Source of the DNA: Prostheceraeus crozeri
Lineage: Eukaryota; Platyhelminthes; Polycladida; Euryleptidae
Assembly (NCBI GenBank): GCA_907163375.1
Contig: CAJQUW010005569.1
Coordinates: 450,136-514,135 of the forward strand
Direction: 5' to 3'
Length of the DNA: 64,000 bases
This document shows, piece by piece, positions 33,957 through 43,406 of this stretch; position 1 is the stretch's first letter, and the number at the start of each line of letters is the position of its first letter. The position numbers and the translations under genes are program-made. The notes under the pieces are model-generated. The model did not search any database. It had not been told where the DNA came from and saw nothing but the letters and a program-made list of their open reading frames with translations.

Positions 33957-35327
33957 ATGAATTCTACAAATTCCGAAAATTTAACTAAATTAAAAATTTC
34001 TAATTTAGATTTATTGAATTATCTATTAAGCAAAAATAAAAACTCAAATTGTCAGCATATTGGAGGTGACAAGAACAAAGTTCCATACCACTTCGGTGGT
34101 GATATACAAAAAACATTAGAAAACTTTCCTGGATTTATTTGGAGTAAATATTCGAAAGAAAAACATCTTCCTGGTCATTCATATACTGGTCCAGGAACTC
34201 GATTAGATATAAGACTAGATGAGAATAATAATCCGAAACCAGGTGAAGAACCGATAAATAGAGTAGATGCCGCAGCTTACAGGCATGATTTAGCTTATCG
34301 AAATCATGATCTAAGTTCTCGACATGCAGCTGATAAGAAGATGATTCAAGAATTAGATAGTATTCAAAATCCTACATTTAGAGAAAAAATTGAAAGAATG
34401 TTTGTTAAGAAAGCTTTACAAGCTAAAATATTATTCGGTCAGGGTTTAAATGAAACTAATAACTCTGAGAGCGACGCTCGAACTAATAACTCTGAGAGCA
34501 ACGCTCGAACTAATAACTCTGAGAGCAACGCTCGAACCTACGCGTCCGAAATTCATAAAGAATATAGAAAGCCTAAATATTTATTGAAAGTAAAAGTATT
34601 TAATAAAGATGATATTTGGAGTGCTGATCTTATTCATATGCCGAATGAAAGGGACTACAAATACGCATTGACCGTTATAGATTTATATACACGATACGCT
34701 TGGGTAAAGCCTTTAAAAAATAAAAGTGGTCTTTCAGTTAAATATGCGTTTGAAGAAATCTTTAAAGAAAGTAAGAGAAAGCCAAAAAAATTGTTTGTTG
34801 ATAAAGGGTCGGAATTTTATAACCGAAACGTTCAGCCACTATTTGAAATTGTTTATTCAACTGAAAACGCTGGGAAGGCCGTAGTGATAGAAAGATTCAA
34901 TCGGACGTTAAAAAATAAATTATTCAAGAAATTTACTGAGCAAAGAAATCAGAAATGGTTGAAGATATTACCAGGAGTTGTAGAAGAGTACAATAATAAA
35001 GTTCATTCTGGTATTGAAGAAACTCCAAAGAATGCTTCTGTCGACCCTGATTTGATAAGAAAAAAAATATTCGAGAATAATAATTTGAATGAGAGTAATC
35101 CGAATTTGCAGAAACTTAAGCCGAAATTTAAAATTGGAGATAGAGTTAGAATATTTAAATATAAGAACAAATTTGAAAAGGGCTTCGTCGGATACTGGAC
35201 GAAAGAGATATTTGAAATTTGTAAAATAAATCAAAGTTATCCGATTACTTACGAAATCAAAGATTTAGATGATGAAGATATCAGAGGCCGTTTTTATCAA
35301 AATGAATTACAGAAAACAGAGCTTTAA
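33957..35327 (+). CDS. Phospholipase A2-integrase fusion protein
   Basis: 456 residues in one open frame. Residues 75-140 are a parvovirus VP1-type phospholipase A2: Ca-loop HSYTGPGT, then PINRVDAAAYRHDLAYR with the His110-Asp111 pair and Tyr114, and Asp126 in RHAADKK. Residues about 214-456 are a retroviral-type integrase: WSADLIHM (Asp224), LFVDKGSEF (Asp282) and VVIERFNRTLK (Glu312), then a basic C-terminal domain. Three tandem NNSESNAR units from a palindromic DNA repeat link them (about 167-197). ILFGQG at 158-163 fits the adenain cleavage pattern [MIL]xGx-G, so the element's protease might separate the halves (inference). The usual Polinton integrase N-terminal helical domain, visible in element 2, is replaced here by the lipase. 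Confidence 0.85.
   Translation: MNSTNSENLTKLKISNLDLLNYLLSKNKNSNCQHIGGDKNKVPYHFGGDIQKTLENFPGFIWSKYSKEKHLPGHSYTGPGTRLDIRLDENNNPKPGEEPINRVDAAAYRHDLAYRNHDLSSRHAADKKMIQELDSIQNPTFREKIERMFVKKALQAKILFGQGLNETNNSESDARTNNSESNARTNNSESNARTYASEIHKEYRKPKYLLKVKVFNKDDIWSADLIHMPNERDYKYALTVIDLYTRYAWVKPLKNKSGLSVKYAFEEIFKESKRKPKKLFVDKGSEFYNRNVQPLFEIVYSTENAGKAVVIERFNRTLKNKLFKKFTEQRNQKWLKILPGVVEEYNNKVHSGIEETPKNASVDPDLIRKKIFENNNLNESNPNLQKLKPKFKIGDRVRIFKYKNKFEKGFVGYWTKEIFEICKINQSYPITYEIKDLDDEDIRGRFYQNELQKTEL
34454..34540. repeat. Three in-frame 29-30-bp palindromic units linking lipase and integrase
   Basis: Three near-identical units each carry AACTCTGAGAGC followed by a GAGCRACGCTC palindrome. They lie exactly between the lipase and integrase coding regions and keep the frame. 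Confidence 0.9.
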
Positions 35328-35361
35328 CCTCTAGGTGGCGCTTTAGCTAGCTTCGCTTGAG

Positions 35362-35823
35362 TTATAGATTGTTTAACTCTAACATAATATCTAGAAATGG
35401 TACTCCTTCCTGTAATTTAAATAAAACATAAAGACATAATTGTCCACAATAAGTTGTTCCCGGTTTTTGAATTTGAAATGTATTATAAATTCCATTGCCA
35501 AGTATTTCTCTTACTTCATTCGTAGGTGGAAGCCCGTATGAGTCAAAATAATAATTATCTCCGTTTTTACTAAAGATACCTGCTGACCAATGTACGCCGT
35601 TTTGGTCTGAAGTGTGAAGATTCGTTATGAAATTTACAGTTATTGATGGAACTTTGTTCCGGGAACTGAAGGTTCCTGTTGGTCTATTTTTTAGGAATTG
35701 TAATTCGTTTCTCATTAGAACATGAAAATTCTTTATTCCTAATTCATTTGCGATTTTCTTTAGGTCGAAATTTGTCGTAGTTTGTGTTCCATATAATTTC
35801 AAAAACTCATTTATGTTGCTCAT
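35362..35823 (-). CDS. Adenain-like cysteine protease
   Basis: 153 residues. The catalytic set of the adenain/Ulp1 family is visible: His78 in VHWSAG, Asp94 in YYFDSYG, Gln119 in FQIQKPG and Cys126 in TTYCGQLCLYVL. This enzyme would cleave capsid precursors during virion maturation. Length is at the short end of the family. A GC-rich palindrome pair (35648-35676) inserts KNRPTGTFSS-type residues in a loop before the first core strand without disturbing the frame. It is convergent with the lipase-integrase gene. Its start follows a TTTTTTTATTATAAAATG motif like the plus-strand genes. Confidence 0.9.
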   Translation of the reverse strand: MSNINEFLKLYGTQTTTNFDLKKIANELGIKNFHVLMRNELQFLKNRPTGTFSSRNKVPSITVNFITNLHTSDQNGVHWSAGIFSKNGDNYYFDSYGLPPTNEVREILGNGIYNTFQIQKPGTTYCGQLCLYVLFKLQEGVPFLDIMLELNNL

Positions 35824-35863
35824 TTTATAATAAAAAAATTTCTTAAGGGACCCCTAGAAGTCA

Positions 35864-36230
35864 GAAGGAGGGGGGGGGTATTGATTTAAAACTGTTCTCT
35901 AATGATGTCTTTCCTTACTACTTAGTCAGAAGGGGGTATTGATTTAAAACATTTTTATAATGATGACTTTCCTTACTACTGGGGGGGGTATTGATTTAAA
36001 ACTGGTCTCTAATGATGTCTTTCTTTACTACTTAGTCAGAAGGGAGGGGGTATTGATTTAAAACTGTTCCACAATGATGACTTTCTTTGCTACTTAGTCA
36101 GAAGGGAGGGGGTATTGATTTAAAACTGTTCTCTAATGATGTCTTTCCTTACTACTTAGACAGAAGGGAGGGGGTATTGATTTAAAACTGTTCTCTAATG
36201 ATGTCTTTCCTTACTACTTATTCGATTTTG
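35864..36230. repeat. Tandem repeat of about 62 bp, six copies
   Basis: Repeated GGGGGTATTGATTTAAAACTG and AATGATGWCTTTCYTTRCTACTTAGTCAGAAGG blocks occur about six times with small length changes. No coding capacity. The array starts just upstream of the protease promoter region, where the composition changes from the A/T-rich style of the rest of element 1. Confidence 0.9.
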
Positions 36231-36617
36231 AAATGATTTAATTTAATCTAAATTAAAACGTTACATTGTTCCATTTTATTCTTATGAACTCTTGTTAAGA
36301 GAATATTGATTGTTTTATCTGTATTAAGACATTAGCAACATCTGTTACCAAATTTCTCAACATGAACAGCTGCTACCAGTTTAAGCTATTCAGTATGAGA
36401 GAATTCTTTGTGACCCGCATAACTCATGACTTTTCACTTGAACAGCTGCTGCCATTATTCCACGTATTACTGCGTGCATTCATTCATTCTGCGAGCGTTC
36501 TACGAGACTGTAACTGCTTACGAATCATCTGTGTCCTTTATCTATTTTGGTCAATTTCATCAGCGACTTTCAACAATTTCATTTTTATCATAATTAATTC
36601 ACTACGTTTTAACGAAA

Positions 36618-37208
36618 ATGGCACGTTCAAGCATCGCCTTTGCCGATTTGAAAAGAAAAATTTCAGACACTATTGTGAACGAAGATCAACGGGAAAAGTG
36701 TATTGAGATGCTAACAGAATTTCAGGAGAAATATCTTAAACCAAGGGAGGAAGAAGACATCCACGCATCAAAAACATTCAGAGAATTTTTAGTGATAAAT
36801 CGATTTGAAGACACATTGCAAGATAACGCCATCAATAACAGTTCAAACTATAATTTTGAAGAAGAAATTCAAAGAGACATCTTGGCATCAGAGCTAACTA
36901 ATTATTTAGCACATTTAAGAAGAGAAGAAGACATTTCGGTGAACAATACTGTGAAGTTATCGTTGTTAAAAGGAAGAGCTTTGACTGTAATCCGGGGAAG
37001 TGGCCATGTTTGCAAACAATTAGGTTATTCGAGAGGCTATAGCATCTTTTTAAGAAAATTTTATAAACCATATTTACGATTTCCGTTTATTAAGACCTCG
37101 ACGGAATCTATATCATTTTTCAAAAGGAACTTCGCTATTATTGACTCGTATCTTCGCCATGGAAGACAGCGCCCAACCCTTGATCAAATTTTAAACTCAA
37201 TCAATTGA
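36618..37208 (+). CDS. Orphan protein between tandem arrays, unknown function
   Basis: 196 residues with an even, globular composition: a helical Lys/Glu-rich N-terminal half (EKCIEMLTEFQEKYLKPREEEDIH, written here in part: MLTEFQEKYLKPREE) and a basic, Arg/Tyr/Phe-rich C-terminal half ending PTLDQILNSIN. No membrane segment or known motif was seen. It differs from its element 1 neighbours: it is less Asn/Lys-biased, lacks the long T-run/A-run start motif, and is boxed in by two tandem arrays next to the right TIR. It may be a late acquisition by the element or a nested insertion. Confidence 0.55.
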   Translation: MARSSIAFADLKRKISDTIVNEDQREKCIEMLTEFQEKYLKPREEEDIHASKTFREFLVINRFEDTLQDNAINNSSNYNFEEEIQRDILASELTNYLAHLRREEDISVNNTVKLSLLKGRALTVIRGSGHVCKQLGYSRGYSIFLRKFYKPYLRFPFIKTSTESISFFKRNFAIIDSYLRHGRQRPTLDQILNSIN

Positions 37209-37235
37209 AACGGTAAGCTACTCCCAATAGATAAT

Positions 37236-37822
37236 AGTACTATGAGCCTTACCTTATTTTACTCATACAGAAACAATTGTATCATGGCATAATACATTTT
37301 CTAGTCAACATATTTTATTCGTTGTAAACCATGCTACTTGTCCTCATTGGTTTTATAGTTCTATGAGCCTTAGCTTATTTTATTCATACAGAAACAATTG
37401 TATCATGGCATAATACATTTTAGTAACATATATTTTATTCATTGTAAACCATGCTACTTGTCCTCATTGGTTTTATAGTTCTATGAGCCTTAGCTTATTT
37501 TACTCATACAGAAACAATTGTATCATGGCATAATACATTTTAGTAACATATATTTTATTCATTGTAAACCATGCTACTTGTCCTCATTGGTTTTATAGTT
37601 CTATGAGCCTTAGCTTATTTTACTCATACAGAAACAATTGTATCATGGCATAATACATTTTAGTAACATATATTTTATTCATTGTAAACCATGCTACTTG
37701 TCCTCATTGGTTTTATAGTTCTATGAGCCTTAGCTTATTTTACTCATACAGAAACAATTGTATCATGGCATAATACATTTTAGTAACATATATTTTATTC
37801 ATTGTAAACCATGCTACTTGTA
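37236..37822. repeat. Tandem repeat of 120 bp, about five copies
   Basis: The unit starts TATGAGCCTTAGCTTATTT and includes CAATTGTATCATGGCATAAT and CATGCTACTTGTCCTCATTG. Copies are spaced exactly 120 bp, and the middle ones look identical, so the array is recent. It occupies the gap between the orphan gene and the right TIR. Confidence 0.95.
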
Positions 37823-37855
37823 CATAGTACTTGTCTGTGATGTGAATAAAATATT

Positions 37856-38176
37856 TCAAAGATGGAAATGTGTTTTCATTTTGTATCGAGTTAAAGCAGT
37901 AGCAACTACTGGAATTGTAAGAACGCCAGATGAAATGACAATTGTTAAAGCATTAGACCATCTCTTTCTTAACTTTTTATAATGCTCTAATCTTAATAAT
38001 AATTGAGATTCCTTATCTTTCATATACCTAACTCTATCTTTGTGTTTTTCTTTGTTCATTTTTTCAATGTTAATCTTTTCAATGTCCATTAAAGTAGAAC
38101 TACGTTCATATGATAACGAAGGATATATTCTTGCGGTTTCTTCCACTTTTGTTTCATCCACTTTTGTTTCTTCCAT
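37856..38176 (-). pseudogene. Partial second copy of the two-segment membrane protein gene
   Basis: The right TIR contains the same upstream region and N-terminal coding part as the gene at 21140. The similarity continues in diverged form for roughly 80 bases inside the TIR boundary. It is a broken duplicate created by the inverted repeat. Confidence 0.8.
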
Positions 38177-38699
38177 TTTTAAAGAAATATTTTTAACGGG
38201 CGAAGCCCTGAACCTTCGGTTCGCAAGTCACATGATATATTTTAAAAACCTGAAAATTGGATAAAATTCATGAATTTGAAATTCTCAACTTTTATGATTT
38301 TCGGTGTCCGGTTTTACATGACCTGGAACGGTCATGATTTAAGCAATGAAAAATGTCATAATCACAAATTTGAGATTCTCAACTTTTATGATTTTTTCGG
38401 TGTCCTGGAACGGTCATGATTTAAGCGAGGGTGAAAATCGAACCGAAGGTTCTAGGGCTTCGCCCGATTGTAATTCTCAAATTTTGAGATTTTGAAAAAT
38501 TTGAAAAATTGGGTATTTTTAAAAACGCTTAAATTTTCGCCCTTCGGCCTTCAGCCACGTGAAATTTGAAGTCTACCTAAATTTTTGAAATTTTTTAAAA
38601 TTTTGATTTTTTTGAAAAAACCCGCAAAAGTGTGACATCCGGCGCAAGCGAAGCGAAGCAAAGCGAAGCGTCGCGCCGGATGTCACACTATAAACTACT
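37958..38699 (-). repeat. Element 1 right terminal inverted repeat (742 bp)
   Basis: Reverse complement of 20612-21358, shorter by one 5-bp CTTCG unit in the terminal hairpin loop. No substitution was found by eye. Confidence 0.93.
38630..38688. repeat. Terminal hairpin with CTTCG-repeat loop (right)
   Basis: Arms 38630-38645 and 38673-38688 are perfect 16-bp reverse complements; the loop is 27 nt, against 32 nt at the left end. Confidence 0.85.
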
Positions 38700-38705
38700 C
38701 ATACC
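38700..38705. repeat. Target-site duplication, right copy (CATACC)
   Basis: Identical to 20606-20611 and directly adjoining the last base of element 1. Confidence 0.9.
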
Positions 38706-40439
38706 CAAAAGTGTTCGGTACAATTTCCAGTTCGAACATGAATCGAAAAGGGGAACATAAACGACTAAAATAAAAAATTAAAGTAATGAGCATGTAGGTA
38801 TAGAACTAGCTAATACTCACGATGTACATAATAGTACATACCATCCACACATGAGCTAGCTTCAGATGATGTTGAAATTCTGGGCAAATGAATTAAATTA
38901 AATCAAAGTGCAGGTGTTTTGAATAAGCTTTTCTTTTCAAGTATGATTTATGAGGAAGCTCATGAGTTCTGAGTTTGTTTCAAAATTTTATGTTGTATAA
39001 TAAATGATACTAAATATATGATGATATATGATATATTGAATATATATCAATCAAATTTGGCGAGATAATTATAGATGACAATTCTTTAAAGAAAAATCGA
39101 AAAGACACAAATAAACCTCAAAACACATTGATTTTTAGTTTGTCTTCTTTCTCGAGAAAAAGACCGTTACTTACCATGCCTGTAGCCCTGCGTAAAACAC
39201 CGGTATTTCACACTACAGCTACAATCTGTGCATTGCTGTGGTGCTTCCCAGTAATTTACTTTATTTTTTGTTGTTATCATGATAGATCATTGTTGATGGC
39301 TGGGAGACTGGTTACTCGGTAATTAAAAGATCCGTTCTTAAGTAAAGCACACGGCAATGAATCTACAAAACATTATCTGCGATGGAAATATAGATACAAA
39401 AGTTTGCGAACTTTGAGGCTCGTATCCTTTCAGGCGTGTGAAGCAAAGGTTCGCGTAATTGTTCACCTAGTTCATCGCCTCGATTGTCGCACCGAAGTAG
39501 TTAAACTTATCAAAATGAACAGTGCGAACTGTCAAACAAATATCGAAGGAATGAGGCAATACAGCTCTTCAGTATACCATTCATTTCTTTCACAAATGTC
39601 AGGTAATTGTTTACATCGCAAAATGTTAAAAATGGCAAATTCCGATTGAAACAACGTCAGACAAAAGAGGCAATTTTCGTTAGCTCTACAACAAATATTT
39701 AGATGGATATTTAGAAAATAGACAAATTTACAGACACTAAAAATATCAATAATGATAATAGTTCATCTGCAAACTGCTTGAGTCCAAAGTGCTTCAGTGA
39801 CAAGCATGAATCACAAGGAATATCCCTCCATGATGCTATTGAACCTCTTGAATCAAACAAGGAGAAGCTGGGAGATTTCAGGCAAAAACACTTCGTTGAG
39901 AAATTTAATGGTGTGATCAGAAGAATTCCAGATTACGGTACAACAGTAATAAGGCGCTTGCAAAAGTTTGAAGGAGCGAAGTAAAAATTGACCCGAAGGA
40001 ATGCGCTCGGCGTTGGTTCCATTCCTTAATAGCCCTATCCACACTGAAATACGTGTATATAGCCATATCGAACATCGGATACCATACAGCATGTTTGAAA
40101 AAAGTGGCAAAATCTGGACGTTTTTTTAGATACGGTATTTTTCAAAGTAGATAACAATAGTAACATCCTTTGTTGAAAGAAGTAGAAATCACAAGAACAT
40201 GTTAGAATCCATAAATATCTGAAGAAAAATATCATCCAAGAAAAATAAAATCTAGCATTAAAATGCAGTGGTGAATCACCCACGAAGTCCTTCGAATTAT
40301 CGTCACAATTTAGAATCAAAAAAGGCAACATAGGCACGAAAGGATTTTGATCGAATGACTCTATCAAAGAATACAGTCAGTGAATTTAATCATTTTTATG
40401 TTCAGCTGCACCTCACCAATCTCCATAACAGTGATCGAT
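38706..40439. other. Host DNA without a recognisable gene
   Basis: AT-rich, with an ATATATGATATAT-type simple stretch near 39000-39050. Short open frames show no recognisable domain. Confidence 0.45.
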
Positions 40440-40740
40440 CGTTGGAGTTCTCCCACTCGCAGCATCGAAAACAGCGCTCCTCCATCCTCTCCGCTCACTT
40501 TTGGCTTGTACCGCTCCGTTCTTGGTGGAGTCCATCCATTCCGTGATGTCGTCAAAGTATTGTCTCCTTGTTCGTCCGCGTCGCCTCTTTCCACAGATCA
40601 CGTCCTTATCAAGACCAGCTCCTCTGCAAGCGTGCCCGAAATAGGAGAGTTTCTTGCGCTTTAACAGTCCCATCAATTCACCATGTGCTCCGATCTCTGA
40701 GGACACTTTCGTTCGTGCTCCTGTCACTCCAACTGATACG
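40440..40740 (-). mobile_element. LINE fragment (RTE-like ORF2 C-terminus)
   Basis: The minus-strand translation contains LLKRKKLSYFGHACRG, then KDVICGKRRRGRTRRQYFDD, then ITEW. This matches the C-terminal tail of RTE-like and related LINE polyproteins (rkL.yfGHv.R...L.k.i..GkrrGRqr..w.D.i.eW). The reverse transcriptase core is absent, so this is a 5'-truncated copy, the usual outcome of target-primed reverse transcription. Confidence 0.75.
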
Positions 40741-41539
40741 TAGCAGTCTCCTATACGCCCACAGTTCGAAACAACTGCACACAGTGATAAACTTGACATG
40801 AAAGCACCAAATAAATAAAGACCCAATACTGATACTTGAATTGCTGAATTGAACACGGAATTAATTTATTAATATACATTCTTTATTATAATTTGAATCA
40901 TAGGTAGCCAAACAGGATATTCTGCTTTATATAGCCTATAGGGAAATTTCAACGTCAAAATCGAATAATTTTCTCCACCACGTAATCATCGTCACAGAAA
41001 ATCAATTTATGTGAATGATTATTACTATAATCAAAATTTCAACGAAGTATGATAAGTTTATCACACCTTAACTATGCGAGGGTCTTAAGCATACCCTCCA
41101 CTAAGGGCTTAACATTGGGGTTTTGTAGTGTGAAAGTGATCTCCACGGTCTACAAATCTGTACTTCCTGACTTTATATGGCAGATAATGCATGTATGTAA
41201 ATATATATCCTCTATGAAACCTAGAAATCTGATTTGGCTGATCGAATGCATGGTTTCATCAGTTCACAGCAAGTGTGAGAAATTTTCGGTAAGTTGCTGC
41301 CTTCTGATGCGCAAAACACATTCCGCACAACTGAAATGAATTTGATGGCCAGCTAGGCTCTTCTTGAATTTAGGGGCTACATGTAGGTACACAATGCGGG
41401 AAGCAGAATAAATTCTGAACGCATAATCTTCTAGCCGACTTTATTTATCAATAAAACTAGGAAGTCATGCATACAAGTAAATTTTTATTTTTCATGATAT
41501 TATAATATTAAGCATTTCATATTTTTTGTCATAAGTTGT

Positions 41540-42045
41540 AATTTCTATGAAATGGAACGCTCATGCTGACCACCTTGTCAAGAAAGCTTCACAAAAACTT
41601 CATGTGTTACTACAACTCAAGCGAAGTCGATGTCCTGAAGACTTGATTTTTAAGGTCTATTGTTCCCTGATTCGGCCCATTCTCCTGTATGCATACCCAG
41701 CGTTCTGCAATGCATCTGAATATGTTAAACTCAAACTACTACGCGTTGAAAACAGAGCACACCGGATCATCGGCGGAGAGTTTTGGAAAGATGAGATTTT
41801 CATCTTTACAGCCGGGGATAAAATTTGTGAGATGTTTGACAAAGTATCAGAAAATGAGGCCCATCTCGAGAAACACATGCTGCCTGAAAAAGCCAAAATC
41901 TAAAACTGTAAGATGCACTTATCCAGCATTGTCCGTGACTCTCATGAGTTGAGACTATTTTATATTTTAATGCAACTTTTTATTTTTCTTCACTATGTAA
42001 TGTGTTCATCGCCCTTGTGAAACAACAAAGAATTGATTGATTGAA
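41540..42045 (+). mobile_element. LINE fragment (CR1/Jockey-like ORF2 C-terminus and 3' tail)
   Basis: The plus-strand frame at 41547-41903 reads MKWNAHADHLVKKASQKLH, then CPEDLIFKVYCSLIRPILLY and PAFCN, then LLRVENRAHRIIGG. This is the post-catalytic region of a CR1/Jockey-type reverse transcriptase. The copy ends near 42045 in a GATTGATTGA microsatellite, a typical LINE 3' end. It is 5'-truncated. The 42850-43406 fragment belongs to a related family. Confidence 0.8.
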
Positions 42046-42849
42046 TGCATATCCTTAAAACAAGACCACGCATCGCTATTAAATCGTGAAATAAATATGT
42101 GCTTTATCCATTGATTTCGTTGAGCTAAATGTCAAATCAACTCGTGTCAGCAGCCAGCATAGGTGTCTTGCCAACTTTTGATTCTCGCAGATTCTGAGTA
42201 TCGAATATATTTCCCGACAACGGCTACAGATTTTGCTTCGACGATTTTTGCCCAGCTTAAAGAAAGCATCCAATTATCGTTGTGTAAAAAGGGAATTCTA
42301 CCACCGAACACATTTAAACATTTCACGCACTTTCAGCGCGGATTTCAATATTGTTTCTAGGAGTGATAATTAACATCTCGAGAGATCGACAACGGGATTC
42401 CATTTGCAATTGTCTGCGAAAATTTACTTGTCAAAAAGAAAATCACTTTCTATTACCATTAGCGGGTCAATGGCCTTCCACCATTTGGCTCGAAGTCCAC
42501 AAGTCGCTGATGTGTGATTTAAAGTTATTAGTGGTCTTCAAATATCTAAGTTATTGTCATGTTTAGTCGAGCGCAGTCGCGGGGGGACAATAAATGTGCC
42601 TTAATTAACAGAAGCCTATACTTAATAATTTCGTAAATCAGAAGAAGCCCTAATATTCATTCATATCTGATATGATCATGATCTGATTTTGTCCTTTATT
42701 GATCATTCTTGATACACGATTGACATAAAATCATACAGTATATACAAGTGTATACACAGGGTGATCATTAAATCACTGTAGGGTTTGATTGCCAATTATA
42801 ATATAGTTTAATGCCTCATAGAGGATGTATATAAGGATAAAGTATTAAC
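42046..42849. other. Host DNA without a recognisable gene
   Basis: No supported gene or element was identified between the two LINE fragments. Confidence 0.45.
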
Positions 42850-43406
42850 CAATAGAACAGAATAGAATAAAATTATTTTTATTGTCTCAAATTAATCGAT
42901 GAGCACATTACATGAAAAAAAGGAGAAAGATGTTAAGAAAATTGGGCTACGGGCAGTACTTGATGAAGGATCTACCGAGTCTTTTGCAGCGTGCTTTAGG
43001 CTGCATAATGGGGAGATTCAACCTCGATCTTAATGGGCGAGGTAGAAAAATGCTGCGGAGGGAATGGGTGTCGTTGGATGCAATCTGTAAGAATAGGTTG
43101 TCACATAGTTTAGGGCATCGTTCTTGGCGTCCACCGACATTCCGGCAATCCGAAGCGCCCTCCGCTCAACTTTTTCGAGCTGGGAAAACAGTCTCTCAGG
43201 CAAGTTGCAAAAGGCAGGAAAGGCATACAGCAAAATACTGCGGATGCAGGAAGCGTAGACGTTGAATATACACTCCCTCGGACATTCTGATCTTCGTAAG
43301 TTGCGAATGATAAACATTTTGCGCGAGGCTGATTTTATGACTTTGGTCACATGACAGTCCCAACGCAAATCACTGCTAAGGATAACACCAAACAGTGGGA
43401 GGCTGT
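42850..43406 (-). mobile_element. LINE fragment interrupted by element 2
   Basis: On the minus strand the segment reads LFGVILSSDLRWDCHVTK, then RKMFIIRNLRRSECPRECIF, then SILLYAFPAFCN, then EKVERRALRIAG: the same CR1/Jockey-type region as at 41540-42045. Its 3' end is an ATTCTATTCTGTT-type tail near 42850-42875. The coding similarity stops exactly at the left terminus of element 2, so the Polinton inserted into this LINE. The rest of the LINE is expected beyond the right edge of the window. Confidence 0.8.

Larger units (their letters stand above)
20612..38699. mobile_element. Polinton/Maverick element 1, apparently whole
   Basis: This is an 18.1-kb element beginning AGTAGTTTATAG and ending with its reverse complement, flanked by the perfect 6-bp duplication CATACC. 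It encodes all the Polinton hallmark genes as open frames: family B polymerase, integrase, major and minor capsid proteins, packaging ATPase and adenain-like protease. It also carries several accessory genes, nearly all on the plus strand. The terminal repeats look identical by eye apart from the copy number of a 5-bp unit, so the insertion is young or its ends were recently homogenised. It is much more AT-rich than element 2. Confidence 0.95.

Noticed and set aside
37236-37822. Regular 120-bp repeats resembling a CRISPR-like array
   Set aside because: Whole units are repeated without unique spacers, inside a eukaryotic element; it is an ordinary tandem array.
38040-38264. Open frame in the right TIR, mirrored at 21052-21276
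   Set aside because: It is the antisense of the membrane protein N-terminus, appears only because of the inverted repeat, and has low-complexity character.
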